Assembly (NCBI RefSeq): GCF_007558865.1
Contig: NZ_VLPK01000005.1
Location: forward strand, 1-64,000
Source of the DNA: Mucilaginibacter corticis
Lineage (GTDB): Bacteria > Bacteroidota > Bacteroidia > Sphingobacteriales > Sphingobacteriaceae
DNA length: 64,000 nt
Direction of reading: 5' to 3'
Under the pieces are notes generated by a model. It had not been told where the DNA came from and searched no databases. It worked only from the letters and a program-made list of their open reading frames with translations. Made by a program: the position numbers and the translations under genes. This document shows positions 25,387-34,905 of this stretch, piece by piece. Positions within the stretch are counted from its first letter, which is position 1, and the number at the start of each line of letters is the position of its first letter.

Positions 25387-26694
25387 ATGGCAGTGTTTGA
25401 TAAATTAAAGCTGAATAAACAACTCATCAGGTCGGCAACCGAACTTGGGTACACTACCCCAAAAGAAATCCAGCAAAAAACCCTTACCCGGATCATTGGC
25501 GGACAAGATATCATCGCTATAGCACCTGAAGGATCCGGGAAAACAACCACCTATGTATTAGGCACCTTAAACCGTTTTAATTACGCCCCTGAAGGTGTAC
25601 CTAAAGTATTGATACTGGTACCCGAGAAAGAAGATGTATTAGCGGTGATTGAATTATTTGATCGTCTGAATAAAAATAAATCGATAAGTATTGTAGGTTT
25701 ATACGTTACGCCCGGCACTGAAGCACAACTGGATGCATTGGCTGATGGCGCCGATATTGTTGTAGCCACACCCGACAGGGCACGTGCCATCTATTTGAAG
25801 CTTGGGCTTAACCTCAATAAAATGGAACTGCTGATCATAGACGATGCAGACCGTATGATAAAAAAAGGGATGCAATTACCTATTGCAGAACTTGCCAACA
25901 GCATAACCAAGGCGCAACACCTGGTATTTACTGATGTGATGCATAGCCGTCTGGAAAAGATGATCGCACCTTTTATGAAGCTGCCGGCTACTATTGAGAT
26001 AGAAGCTTTGGATGAAACATCTCACTTAACAACTCATCAGCAATTATTGTACAACGTGCCCAATTTTGCTACAAAACTCAACTTACTTAACCTGTTTATG
26101 TATGATGAAGAGGTTTTTACAAAGTCTTTGGTATTTGTAAACAATAGTGCCACTGCCGAAAAAGTGTTTCAAAGCCTTAACCGACGTATGCATGATGCTG
26201 TAGGATATTTGAACCCGAAATTTTTCGATGTAAAAGGCTTTAAATCTGCAGATGAATTTAAAGCAGATACTGAGGCAAGGGTAATGTTAGTGGTAAATGA
26301 GAACAATGAAACAATTGAACTGAACGGAATACCGTTTTTGATCCATTTTGATCTGCCGCAGGATAAAGATCAATATATCAGTCGCGTTATCAATACAAAT
26401 ACCGGAGCCGACGATGAAACACTGGCGCTGACCTTTGCCACCGACCTGGAACTTAGCGAGGTCAAAAAAATAGAACAAGCCACCGGAAATAAAATGGAAC
26501 TGTCTACCCTGCCCGACGACCTGGTAATTGTAAACGATCCAAAATCAAGGACAGAACCGGCTAAAAAACCGGCAAAGGTTACCGAACCTGAAACCGGCGC
26601 AGCATTTCATGAAAAGAAGGCGGCAAACAGCAAGACCTATAATTTTAGCTCAGGGCAAAAAGCTAAGATGAATAAGAAGAAGAAGCACGGGTAG
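25387..26694 (+). CDS. Degenerate DEAD-box helicase-like protein
   Basis: 435 residues with both RecA-like domains of DEAD-box RNA helicases but eroded motifs. The Q motif (GYTTPKEIQ) and Walker A are present, the latter as APEGSGKT at 46-53. Motif II is D152-D-A-D instead of DEAD, motif Ib TPDR instead of TPGR, and SAT is replaced by TDV (182-184). The second domain has no HRxGRxGR motif VI; the region reads QYISRVINTNTGADDE. The C-terminal tail is Lys-rich (ending KMNKKKKHG). It can probably bind ATP or RNA but is unlikely to unwind RNA normally. It ends flush against the convergent lipoprotein gene. Confidence 0.85.
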   Translation: MAVFDKLKLNKQLIRSATELGYTTPKEIQQKTLTRIIGGQDIIAIAPEGSGKTTTYVLGTLNRFNYAPEGVPKVLILVPEKEDVLAVIELFDRLNKNKSISIVGLYVTPGTEAQLDALADGADIVVATPDRARAIYLKLGLNLNKMELLIIDDADRMIKKGMQLPIAELANSITKAQHLVFTDVMHSRLEKMIAPFMKLPATIEIEALDETSHLTTHQQLLYNVPNFATKLNLLNLFMYDEEVFTKSLVFVNNSATAEKVFQSLNRRMHDAVGYLNPKFFDVKGFKSADEFKADTEARVMLVVNENNETIELNGIPFLIHFDLPQDKDQYISRVINTNTGADDETLALTFATDLELSEVKKIEQATGNKMELSTLPDDLVIVNDPKSRTEPAKKPAKVTEPETGAAFHEKKAANSKTYNFSSGQKAKMNKKKKHG

Positions 26695-27618
26695 TTAATT
26701 TAATAATAATCCGCGTTTATCATATTGTTCTAATACATTGTCGGCTTCAGTCTTTTTTCCCTGTATTAATAATTCATACACGGGCTTAGCTAATTTATAC
26801 GTTTCTGTACCGGGATATTTCTTTTCAAGGTATAAATAAGCTTTTTTGAAATATTCGTTCAATTGCCTGTCGTAAAATATCTCTGTGTTATCACTCCCCC
26901 TCAATAATACATTAAGATATTCCTTTTTTGTGGCCAACACCTCATCTTTCCAAATAAAATTGGCGTGCTTTGTTTCAAACTGTTCCCACCAAGCTGCACG
27001 ATCTACAAGGGTATCGGCAGCAATTGTTATACTGCCATCTTCAAGATAAAGCTGTTTACTTTCGATATTTATTTCTTGTAAAAATTCTTTCATCGAAGGT
27101 GATACCAGGTCATAATAATATTTAGCCACAAAATCCCAATCCTGTGTAACATATACTGAGCCTTCTTCCTCAAGGATATCAAAGCCATTATCTCTTAAGT
27201 TTTTTACATAATCGATAACATTCGGCGGGATATTTTTAGGCCCGTTTTTATAAGTGTAAAATACATCAAGATCAATACTATCTTTTTCATTTACATCTTC
27301 TAAAGACTCTGTCATTTTTTTATAAAACTTGTTGTATATCAAAAAAGCAGTATCACAGGTCCTGGCATCCTTTCCCTTAAATAGTTCTACAAATTTTTTA
27401 ATGGCATTGGTGTTGCTGGCAGCTACCTTGATATCCTGGCTTTTTAAATAGTCAACATATTGACTAAACAATGGGTTTTGATAGCTGATATTAGATTTTT
27501 TTACGCTCTTTTTAGCAGTGTCATTTTCAGACCGTTGAGTTGTTTTATTTTTACAAGAAACAATGACCAATACAAACAGTAAACTATAGATGCAATTTTT
27601 CATCAATAAGCCTTTCAT
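26695..27618 (-). CDS. Hypothetical lipoprotein
   Basis: 307 residues with a lipobox (VLVIVSC, C22 counting from the first ATG; a second ATG at 27603 would give a shorter signal). The mature part is mostly alpha-helical and charged (FSQYVDYLKSQDIKVAASNT, AAWWEQFETKHANFIWKDEV), with no recognised domain. Stop codon adjoins that of the convergent helicase-like gene. A terminator of the upstream rhamnosidase gene lies in its promoter region. Confidence 0.75.
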   Translation of the reverse strand: MKGLLMKNCIYSLLFVLVIVSCKNKTTQRSENDTAKKSVKKSNISYQNPLFSQYVDYLKSQDIKVAASNTNAIKKFVELFKGKDARTCDTAFLIYNKFYKKMTESLEDVNEKDSIDLDVFYTYKNGPKNIPPNVIDYVKNLRDNGFDILEEEGSVYVTQDWDFVAKYYYDLVSPSMKEFLQEINIESKQLYLEDGSITIAADTLVDRAAWWEQFETKHANFIWKDEVLATKKEYLNVLLRGSDNTEIFYDRQLNEYFKKAYLYLEKKYPGTETYKLAKPVYELLIQGKKTEADNVLEQYDKRGLLLN

Positions 27619-27633
27619 ATATTATGTTTACTA

Positions 27634-27664
27634 AAAAAGTCCTACCATTTTGGCAGGACTTTTT
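27634..27664 (-). terminator. Intrinsic terminator
   Basis: AAAAGTCCTaCC pairs with GGcAGGACTTTT around a short loop, with A/T-runs on both sides. It follows the stop of the GH78 gene (27674) on the minus strand. Confidence 0.8.
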
Positions 27665-27673
27665 CTTTTTCTT

Positions 27674-30367
27674 CTACTTTAAGATAAACTCATAACTACC
27701 CGAAGCCACCTTCAACCCATCACCCATAGCTACTTCTTTTCCGTTCAGATAAGCTTTTTTATCGCTTGGTAACACAACTGTACCTGTTGAATTAGCCGGG
27801 ATCACAACTGAATAGACAACAGTTTTACCTTTTCTTTTCCAGTTAGATACAATTTTACCGTAAGGGCCAATGTGACTCGATTCAAAATGATCTAAGCCTG
27901 CAACAAAGTTTGGCGTTAATCTTACATTTTTAAAGCCCGGATTAGCAGGATCGATATTAATACCGCCAATACCTTTATAGTACCATGCCCCTATCTCGCC
28001 AAACATAATGTGGTTTAATGAAAGGTCGCTTTTGGCAAATACATCCCAGTTTTCGTAAAGTGTGGTAGCACCGTTCTTGATCCACCAGCCCCATGAAGGA
28101 TAAGTTTCCTGCGATGCTATCGCGTAAGCCACATCGGCATGCCCGTTGTCGCTAAGCGCGCCTAAAATGGCTTTAGCGCCTAATATGCCTGCATCAAGGT
28201 GATTGTTGTCTTGCTTAACACGTTCGGCAAGGTTGGCAGCTACTTTGGCCTTTAATTCGTCAGGTACAATGCCCCAGTATAAAGGCATGCTTAGCTCGGT
28301 TTGGTAACCTTTGTCATAGATGCCTGTGGCTGTATTCAGGTATTTAGCGTTAATGGCATTTTTTATCTTCAAAGCTAATGCTGTATATTTTTGCTCATCG
28401 TCAGCTTTACCAAATAATTTGGCTGCTTTCGCCAAAATATTAACATCGGTATAATAATAAATAGTCGACACAAATTCAACCGGCGAAACCGACTTAACAG
28501 GCACCCAGTCGCCCAAGCCCCAGGTAGTTAATCCAGATGGGTACTGATCGTCAATGTGGTTCACGTAGCGTTTAATGGCGTCGTAATTATCACTTAATGT
28601 TTTACTGTCACCATAAAACTGGTAAAGGTTCCACGGAATAATGGCAACCGTACTTGTCCAATCGGGGCCGTTGCCCCACTCATAGCCCCAGCCGTTGGAT
28701 GGAATGATAGATGAAAGTACGCCGTTTGGTTGCTGCTCGTCCCGATGATCGGCCATCCATTTTTCATAAATAGTGATACCGTCAAAACCGTACAAACCAG
28801 TTTCACTGGCTATATGGGCATCGCCTGTCCAGCCGTTTTTTTCGCGTTGCGGACAATCTGTAGGATAACCAAAAAAGTTTGACAGGTATGAAGCATTGGT
28901 AGCAGCCCAAATTTTGTTTAACGTAGTATTTGATGAACTCACATCACCCAATACAGCCACATCGCTATGCATAAAGTACCCGGTAAGGCTTTCTTTGGTC
29001 AAAGTGATAGGCTTGCTGCTGGTAACCTCAACATATTGAAAACCCTTGTAGTTGAAGCGCGGCATAAAAGTTTCTTCGCCTTTACCGCTTAAAGTAAATA
29101 TGTCAGTTTGAAATGGGTCTGTATCATCAGTAGGGCGATAATGCACATCAATATTTGACATATCTGCACGGCCATTTTTGTCTAACTTCTCAGTATGTTT
29201 CAGGCGGATAACGGTACCCGAATCACCTTTAACAGTGATCTTACTCACCCCAGCAATGGTTCTTCCAATATTAAATAGATAGGTATGGTCATCAATCTTT
29301 TTCATATCAACCGAATTGATAGTTTCGATAGCACGAATAGGCTGCATAGCCTGCGATACAATATTTGCAGATGGTGCCGGCCTGATGATCACACCTTTCC
29401 AGCCTTTATCGTCAAAGTTTACAGTGTTCCATCCGGGTTGTTCTTTTCGCGCATCGTAATGCTCTGCAGTATAAATACTGTTAAAAACTATAGGGCTTGA
29501 AGACGATTTCCAGCTTCTGTCAGATGTTATGGTTTCAACCGTGCCATCTTCGTAGGTCACTCTCAGATCTAAACAAAAAGCCGGACGGTTACGCCATGGT
29601 GCTTTATGGAAATCCCAAACTGCAGTACTCTGCATATTGTACCAGCCATTACCCAACAATACGCCAATGGCATTCTTACCGGCTTGCAGCTGCGATGTTA
29701 CATCATAAGTTACATAAAGTGTCCGGCGATCAAACCTTGTATACATAGGGTCAAGGCGATGGTTGCCCACTTTTTCACCGTTAATATACAACTCATATAA
29801 TCCGGCCACAGCAATATACGCCCTTGCTGATTTTACTTTTTTCCCAAAATTAAATACATTTCTAAAATACGGCGCCGGTTTAACTTCCGGGCCTTTGTTA
29901 TCGCTTATCCAGGTGCCTTTCCAGTTTGATTTTTCTACCATGCCTGTTTCAAAACTGGCTACAGATGATTGCGTGATCTTATTCGCATCATCCCAAACAG
30001 TTACGCGCCAATAGTATTTTGTAAATGGCTGCAAGGTTTTGCCATTGTAGGTTACAAGACTGCTGCTTGATTCTGTCTTATTACTATCCCAAACACTTCC
30101 CTCACTGTTAGCTACAGCTGCAGAATCAGTACCGACAAATACTTCATAAGCCGTTTGTAAAGCGCCGTTCCGTGTGTCGTTCATCATCCAGGTAAAACGT
30201 GGGTGGATAGCGTCAATTCCTAACGGATTAACCAGGTATTCACACTTAAGGCCGTCAATTTTTGTAACAGCTTTGGCGGTTGTGAAGCATAAAATACTTG
30301 CTGCTGAAATGAGCAAACAGGTAATGCCCTTTTTAAAGGATAAATTGGCCGGTAATAGTTGATTCAT
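27674..30367 (-). CDS. Alpha-L-rhamnosidase, GH78
   Basis: 897 residues, exported (signal ends TTAKA). N-terminal beta-sandwich domains (LKCEYLVNPLGIDAIHPRFT, ARAYIAVAGLYELYINGEKV, GVLLGNGWYN) precede the (alpha/alpha)6 barrel. Near residues 505-525 the GH78 signature CPQREKNGWTGDAHIASETG holds the acidic catalytic region. MFGEIGAWYYKGIGGI and the C-terminal beta-domain (SSHIGPYGKIVSNWKRKG) complete the family layout. It would cleave terminal alpha-L-rhamnose from plant pectin side chains, glycosides or polysaccharides in the periplasm. No SusCD pair lies beside it; the nearby GH92 gene suggests general glycan scavenging. Confidence 0.93.
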   Translation of the reverse strand: MNQLLPANLSFKKGITCLLISAASILCFTTAKAVTKIDGLKCEYLVNPLGIDAIHPRFTWMMNDTRNGALQTAYEVFVGTDSAAVANSEGSVWDSNKTESSSSLVTYNGKTLQPFTKYYWRVTVWDDANKITQSSVASFETGMVEKSNWKGTWISDNKGPEVKPAPYFRNVFNFGKKVKSARAYIAVAGLYELYINGEKVGNHRLDPMYTRFDRRTLYVTYDVTSQLQAGKNAIGVLLGNGWYNMQSTAVWDFHKAPWRNRPAFCLDLRVTYEDGTVETITSDRSWKSSSSPIVFNSIYTAEHYDARKEQPGWNTVNFDDKGWKGVIIRPAPSANIVSQAMQPIRAIETINSVDMKKIDDHTYLFNIGRTIAGVSKITVKGDSGTVIRLKHTEKLDKNGRADMSNIDVHYRPTDDTDPFQTDIFTLSGKGEETFMPRFNYKGFQYVEVTSSKPITLTKESLTGYFMHSDVAVLGDVSSSNTTLNKIWAATNASYLSNFFGYPTDCPQREKNGWTGDAHIASETGLYGFDGITIYEKWMADHRDEQQPNGVLSSIIPSNGWGYEWGNGPDWTSTVAIIPWNLYQFYGDSKTLSDNYDAIKRYVNHIDDQYPSGLTTWGLGDWVPVKSVSPVEFVSTIYYYTDVNILAKAAKLFGKADDEQKYTALALKIKNAINAKYLNTATGIYDKGYQTELSMPLYWGIVPDELKAKVAANLAERVKQDNNHLDAGILGAKAILGALSDNGHADVAYAIASQETYPSWGWWIKNGATTLYENWDVFAKSDLSLNHIMFGEIGAWYYKGIGGINIDPANPGFKNVRLTPNFVAGLDHFESSHIGPYGKIVSNWKRKGKTVVYSVVIPANSTGTVVLPSDKKAYLNGKEVAMGDGLKVASGSYEFILK

Positions 30368-30420
30368 TATGTATTGGGTTTTACGGGCTAATATAGAAAA
30401 TAATGCAGGTCATTTAAATA

Positions 30421-30455
30421 AAAAACGCCCTTGTATTGCTACAATGGCGTTTTTT
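30421..30455 (-). terminator. Intrinsic terminator
   Basis: AAAAACGCCcTTGTA pairs with TACAAtGGCGTTTTT around TTGC, one mismatch. It follows the stop of the OmpA-type lipoprotein gene (30477). Confidence 0.85.
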
Positions 30456-30476
30456 ATAATTTAAAATGTTACTATA

Positions 30477-31331
30477 TTATTTTTGAACAGGCTTACCTAT
30501 CAGATCCATAAATTGATCCAATTTAGGTGTAATGATAATTTGCGTACGCCTGTTTTTAGTTTTACCGTCCGGTGTGCTGTTATCAGCTATCGGGTTATAC
30601 TCGCCCCTGCCACCTGCAGTTAAACGTTTAGGATCTACGTTATAGCTATTTTGCAGTGCCTGTACTACAGAAGATGCTCTTAGCGTACTCAGATCCCAGT
30701 TGTTGCGGATATTAGGTTGCTTAATAGGTACGTTGTCTGTGTTACCTTCAACCAAAACGTCATAATCAGAATAATCCATAATGATCTTGGCAATTTTACT
30801 TAGGGTTTCGCCTGCTTTGTCAGATATTTCATAACTACCTGATTTATACAGCATATTATCAGATAACGAGATATAAACTACTCCTTTTAATACCTGCACA
30901 TCAACATCCTTCATTTCGGCCTGGCTTAATGAGCGGGTAAGGTTATTTGTTAACACCATATTAAGCGAATCGCTTTTACCCTTGGCAGCTATCAGTTGTT
31001 TGATATATTGGTTAGAGGCTGTGATTTGGTCGGCTAATTTGGCTATATTGACATTACCCTGGTTATTACCTGCTAAACATTTATTTAAAGCATCCTGCAA
31101 AGCATCGCGATTAGCTTTTTCTGACGCTATTTGCTCCTCTAAACTTTTAACCCTTGTTCTTGAACCTTCCAGTTCGCGTTGGGTAACATCATAGCTTTGT
31201 TTTAACTCGGCCTGCTTGGTTTGTAAATTGTTATAATTTGTTTGAAGCTCGGCATATTTTTTATTGCTTACACAACCTTGCATAAGCGCTGCGGCTACTA
31301 ACACTAATGGTAATAATATTTTAATTTTCAT
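30477..31331 (-). CDS. OmpA-family peptidoglycan-associated lipoprotein
   Basis: 284 residues: lipobox LMQGC (C20), a coiled coil (about 28-85, repeated LQTKQAELKQSYDVTQREL-type heptads), and a C-terminal OmpA domain (about 155-270). Diagnostic motifs are LVEGNTDNVPIK, NWDLSTLRASSVVQAL and GRGEYNPIADN...KNRRTQIII. It would tether the outer membrane to peptidoglycan. Monocistronic, with its own terminator; a terminator of the upstream GH92 gene precedes it. Confidence 0.92.
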   Translation of the reverse strand: MKIKILLPLVLVAAALMQGCVSNKKYAELQTNYNNLQTKQAELKQSYDVTQRELEGSRTRVKSLEEQIASEKANRDALQDALNKCLAGNNQGNVNIAKLADQITASNQYIKQLIAAKGKSDSLNMVLTNNLTRSLSQAEMKDVDVQVLKGVVYISLSDNMLYKSGSYEISDKAGETLSKIAKIIMDYSDYDVLVEGNTDNVPIKQPNIRNNWDLSTLRASSVVQALQNSYNVDPKRLTAGGRGEYNPIADNSTPDGKTKNRRTQIIITPKLDQFMDLIGKPVQK

Positions 31332-31426
31332 GATCTTGTAGGTATTTTAATTTATTATAATACTTACCCATAAACATATTATAAGCTATAAGGTTTGTAA
31401 TATTTACATTTAAGGTATATACAAGC

Positions 31427-31458
31427 AAAAACGCCCCTCAGTTTCCTGAAGGGCGTTT
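31427..31458 (-). terminator. Intrinsic terminator
   Basis: AAACGCCCcTCAG pairs with CTGAaGGGCGTTT around a 4-base loop, one mismatch, flanked by A- and T-rich bases. It lies just after the GH92 stop (31477). Confidence 0.85.
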
Positions 31459-31476
31459 CTATTATGAAAATATATT

Positions 31477-33747
31477 TTATGGCATTGGCGCTGCCGATGG
31501 CGGTGGCGAATTTACGCCCCATGACTTGTTAGCCACCGGACCCATTACCAGTTCAAGCACACCACCATTAGCGATATCGCTATGTTTAAACCACGGTTGG
31601 TTTAATGGTTTACCATTTAATTTGGCTGACTGTATATATTTGTTTGTGAACGAAGCATTTTGAGCTTTGATCTCAAAATATTTACCGTTACCCACATTCA
31701 TTTTCACGTAAGGAAAACAAGGGCTGCCAATATTATAAGTTGGTGATCCGGGAGTTACCGGATAAAAGCCCATTTCGCTGAATACCACAAACGCTGTCAT
31801 ACCGCCGCCGTCTTCATCGCCGGGAATCCCCATCAGGTCATTACGGTACCATTCGTCTAATAACGAACGGATGCGTTTTTGCGTACGCCATGGCGCGCCG
31901 GCATAGTTATAAAGATAAGGGATATGAAAAGCAGGCTCATTAGCCATAGAGAACATACCTACGTTTCCGGTATGATCAGGCAGCGTAGCATAGAAATCCC
32001 ACCTTGAACCCGGATATCCTTCATTGAACATATCTTCTAACGCGTCAACAAATTTTTCATCACCCCCCACCATTTTAACAAGGTCGCCTATGTTATGTTG
32101 CACATCCCAACGGTACACGTAACCATTGTTTTCGTCGTAGTATTGACGTGCGCCGGGGCCGCCATCAATACGGTAATCCAACGGCTCGATAAAGTTTCCG
32201 TCCTTATCTTTTGGGTGAAAGAAACCGGTTTTTGGATTGAACACGTTACGGTAATTGTATGAGTTTTTCAGGTAATGAGCAGCCTCATCCGTTTTACCCA
32301 GATCCTGTGCAATCTGCGACAAACACCACTCGTCAAACGAAGTACCTAAGGTAACTGCAATTGGCTGGCGTTTTTCCCAGTCGCTTACGTTAGCAACGGT
32401 TTCCTTCTCACCGGGTTTTAATGCAGGCAAATAACCGTTCTTTTTAAAGAAGTCGTCCAATTCGCCTGATGGGGCGTAAGACCATGGTAATAACGATTTA
32501 GTTTCGATAGAAGCCTTACAAGCTGCATAGGCTCTGGCTAAATCAAATCCTCTTAAACCTTTAGCATAAGCATCTGCAACGCTGGCTATGCCGTGGTTTG
32601 AGTTCATGCAATGCTGCTCGCCACTTACGCCGGGGAAAGTCGGGAACCAACCTTTTCCGGTTTGTTCTGACATCAGGATATATGAATTTAGAATATTGTT
32701 TTCATCCTGTTTGTTGATCAAAACGCGTAATGGATGTGCGGCACGGTAGGTATCCCAGGTCCAGTCATCTGTTGAAAAAGGATGACCTTCGTCGCTGTGT
32801 ACTTTGCCGTCAGAAGCACTGAAATACTTTCCATCTTCGCTTATAACAGTAGGGCGCTCATAAGTGCGATATAATGAGGTATAAAATACCGTTGTTTCCT
32901 TGTCAGACGCACCTGAAACGGCTATCTTACCCAAAGCCTCGTTCCAGATCTTACGCCCGGCTTCTGCAACCGCGTTCACGTCAAAGTTTTTGATCTCTCG
33001 GTCAAGGTTTTTCTTTGCCTGTTCTACGCTGATGAAAGACACGCCATAACGCATGCCTATTTTTTTTGTACCTGCCGGATACGCCACTACTAATGAACCT
33101 GAAGCAGGCCCATTCCATTCAACGCCGCCATCTTTAGCCGCTGTACCCGTTTTAGAAGGCGCCACATCGGTTACGGCATAAATATATACCGAGGTTTTAT
33201 TACCTAATGATTTGTGCCCGCTGATCACGCTTCCGCTGGCTTTTAGCTCACCACGGCCACAATTGAATACCAGGTATGGTGCACCTTGTTTTTCAAAACT
33301 TATGCTGTAAACCGCACTTTGGTGTGATGGCGCAAAGTCTGTAGCTATGTTAGCTTCGTCCAGGTATTCTTTGTAGCGATATGGCGTGATTTTTTCCTGA
33401 TCGTAACTTAAGGTAGTAGTAGGTGTGATACCGCTCTCACTACCCTGGTATGGATAAAAATTAAAGCTTGATTCTTCACGGTGATGCGTAACAATTAATG
33501 GTAAACCGCCAATGCGATTAGTTGTATAATCATGACGAACCGGGAAAACACGCATCATACTGTTAGGTAAATGCGTGGTTGGATACGTTGGTACCAGCAT
33601 ATGGCTGATATTACCAATATTAGGATTTACGTAATCAACAGGATCTTTACCAACAGGTTTTTTAGGGCCCGGCCCGTTTGCGGCATAGACTACAGATAAT
33701 GTACCCATTGCACCGGCTAAGGCCAATAAATGTCTAAGTTTAATCAT
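31477..33747 (-). CDS. GH92 alpha-mannosidase
   Basis: 756 residues with signal peptide (LSVVYAANG). The N-terminal beta-sandwich (VDYVNPNIGNISHMLVPTYP) and the catalytic barrel near residues 640-665, GIPGDEDGGGMTAFVVFSEM then GFYPVTPGSPTYNIGSPCFP, are the GH92 pattern. GH92 enzymes remove alpha-1,2- (and other) linked mannose by an inverting, Ca2+-dependent mechanism. Compared with the common DCGxMSAWYVFSALGFYP form, this copy has DGGGMTAFVVFSEMGFYP, so it belongs to a divergent subfamily with uncertain linkage preference. Periplasmic. Confidence 0.9.
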   Translation of the reverse strand: MIKLRHLLALAGAMGTLSVVYAANGPGPKKPVGKDPVDYVNPNIGNISHMLVPTYPTTHLPNSMMRVFPVRHDYTTNRIGGLPLIVTHHREESSFNFYPYQGSESGITPTTTLSYDQEKITPYRYKEYLDEANIATDFAPSHQSAVYSISFEKQGAPYLVFNCGRGELKASGSVISGHKSLGNKTSVYIYAVTDVAPSKTGTAAKDGGVEWNGPASGSLVVAYPAGTKKIGMRYGVSFISVEQAKKNLDREIKNFDVNAVAEAGRKIWNEALGKIAVSGASDKETTVFYTSLYRTYERPTVISEDGKYFSASDGKVHSDEGHPFSTDDWTWDTYRAAHPLRVLINKQDENNILNSYILMSEQTGKGWFPTFPGVSGEQHCMNSNHGIASVADAYAKGLRGFDLARAYAACKASIETKSLLPWSYAPSGELDDFFKKNGYLPALKPGEKETVANVSDWEKRQPIAVTLGTSFDEWCLSQIAQDLGKTDEAAHYLKNSYNYRNVFNPKTGFFHPKDKDGNFIEPLDYRIDGGPGARQYYDENNGYVYRWDVQHNIGDLVKMVGGDEKFVDALEDMFNEGYPGSRWDFYATLPDHTGNVGMFSMANEPAFHIPYLYNYAGAPWRTQKRIRSLLDEWYRNDLMGIPGDEDGGGMTAFVVFSEMGFYPVTPGSPTYNIGSPCFPYVKMNVGNGKYFEIKAQNASFTNKYIQSAKLNGKPLNQPWFKHSDIANGGVLELVMGPVANKSWGVNSPPPSAAPMP

Positions 33748-33900
33748 GGATTGGTTTTTTTGGATTCAATCGTAAAGAAACAAAAAATACATTGAAAACC
33801 AATTGTTGGTTATTAAATGAAATACAAAGCAATATAGACAACCAGTAATTCAAATTTAACCGAAATATTAATTACAACGCGTACGTGCTTTTGCAGTTTA

Positions 33901-34764
33901 TTATTTAGAAGCATTGGCTAATGTTGTTTTGTCTACAGTTAATTTAGTAAGCTCACCTCCGCCGGTATCTTTATCTGTGCCTATTTTGTTGTAGTTAAAC
34001 ATAGTTGTCAGTTCTCCATTCTCACTGCTAAGTAACCCAAGGCCACCATATTCATTTATAATATCTTTTTTGCCATCGTCATGAATTATTTGTTGTTTAC
34101 CGTCCTCTGTAACAACAATAAAATGGGTGCCGTCATCATTCATAACTGAAGTTTTATCATCGTCATTGACTACCAGGATTTCTTTTCCCTTCGAATCAAC
34201 AATAACCGAAGCCTTTCCTGTGGTAATCATTACAAAGTAGCTTCCATCCCAATTAGTTATTGTTGCGACATTTCCTTTTTTCTCAAATTTAAAAGTAGTA
34301 CCATAAATGGTTTTCACTTCAGACATATTCTTGTTGTATGAGATAAAATATTGCCCAGCATTGTCAGCAGGATTAGTTGAACTTAATTTATTGATTGTAG
34401 TAATAAGCCCACCGGTAGCTTTAACGGTTAAATAATTGCCGTTATCAATAATAATAGATTGTGTACCGTCCGGATGTGTAATAGTAATATTACCGTCACC
34501 TCTTAATATACTTGCGCGAAAAGTAGTTGTATCCTTTTTATTATTTTCTTTTACAGCAGCCTCGTTACCGCTGTTCAGGCAATAGCTTATTAGCGTTAAA
34601 CCATTGACTTTGGATGAAATACCCACCTCGCCCATTGAACCACTAAATTTGGTTGATGTTGAAGTTGCCTGATAAATAGTTTTGGTTTTAGCTTTAATGA
34701 TGTTGACCTGTGCGAAAGACGAACCTCCCATTAAAATCAATGCTAATGCGATAAGATATTTCAT
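33901..34764 (-). CDS. Exported protein of short DG-type beta repeats
   Basis: 287 residues from the ATG at 34764 (MKYLIALALILMGGSSFAQ); the upstream frame to 34809 lacks signal character. The mature part repeats short units around Asp-Gly turns (DGTQSIIIDNGNYLTV, DGSYFVMITT, DSKGKEILVV, DDGTHFIVVTEDGKQQIIHD), which suggests a repetitive beta structure. No family recognised. Its promoter region is shared with the divergent gene at 34906. Confidence 0.75.
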   Translation of the reverse strand: MKYLIALALILMGGSSFAQVNIIKAKTKTIYQATSTSTKFSGSMGEVGISSKVNGLTLISYCLNSGNEAAVKENNKKDTTTFRASILRGDGNITITHPDGTQSIIIDNGNYLTVKATGGLITTINKLSSTNPADNAGQYFISYNKNMSEVKTIYGTTFKFEKKGNVATITNWDGSYFVMITTGKASVIVDSKGKEILVVNDDDKTSVMNDDGTHFIVVTEDGKQQIIHDDGKKDIINEYGGLGLLSSENGELTTMFNYNKIGTDKDTGGGELTKLTVDKTTLANASK

Positions 34765-34845
34765 AGTGAATAGGTTTACATGATAAATATAAAGCGTTTT
34801 ATTAACCAAATCAAATAGTTTATTGAGTTGAACCTCTGATTATTT

Positions 34846-34864
34846 ATTTAGAATAATTACAAAC
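34846..34864 (+). promoter_or_regulatory. Candidate iron-type operator, copy A
   Basis: ATTTAGAATAATTACAAAC matches 16 of 19 positions of copy B's reverse complement (ATTTAGAATAAATCCAAAT). The two copies are inverted and lie 3 bp apart upstream of the gene at 34906. Its first 11 bases also pair perfectly with the end of copy B (34876-34886). Confidence 0.6.
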
Positions 34865-34867
34865 AAT

Positions 34868-34886
34868 ATTTGGATTTATTCTAAAT
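34868..34886 (+). promoter_or_regulatory. Candidate iron-type operator, copy B
   Basis: ATTTGGATTTATTCTAAAT is a 9-1-9 near-palindrome; its reverse complement agrees at 17 of 19 bases with the box at 51164-51182 upstream of the porin/Rieske/imelysin operon. It ends 19 bases before the ATG at 34906, a position suited to repression. Fur- and DtxR-family regulators bind 19-bp palindromes of this layout; which one acts here is unknown. Confidence 0.65.
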
Positions 34887-34905
34887 AACCTGCACTTTTG
34901 TACAA

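Noticed and set aside
27674..33747. GH78 and GH92 genes as a polysaccharide utilisation locus
   Set aside because: No SusC/SusD pair or dedicated regulator lies between or beside them, and each has its own terminator.
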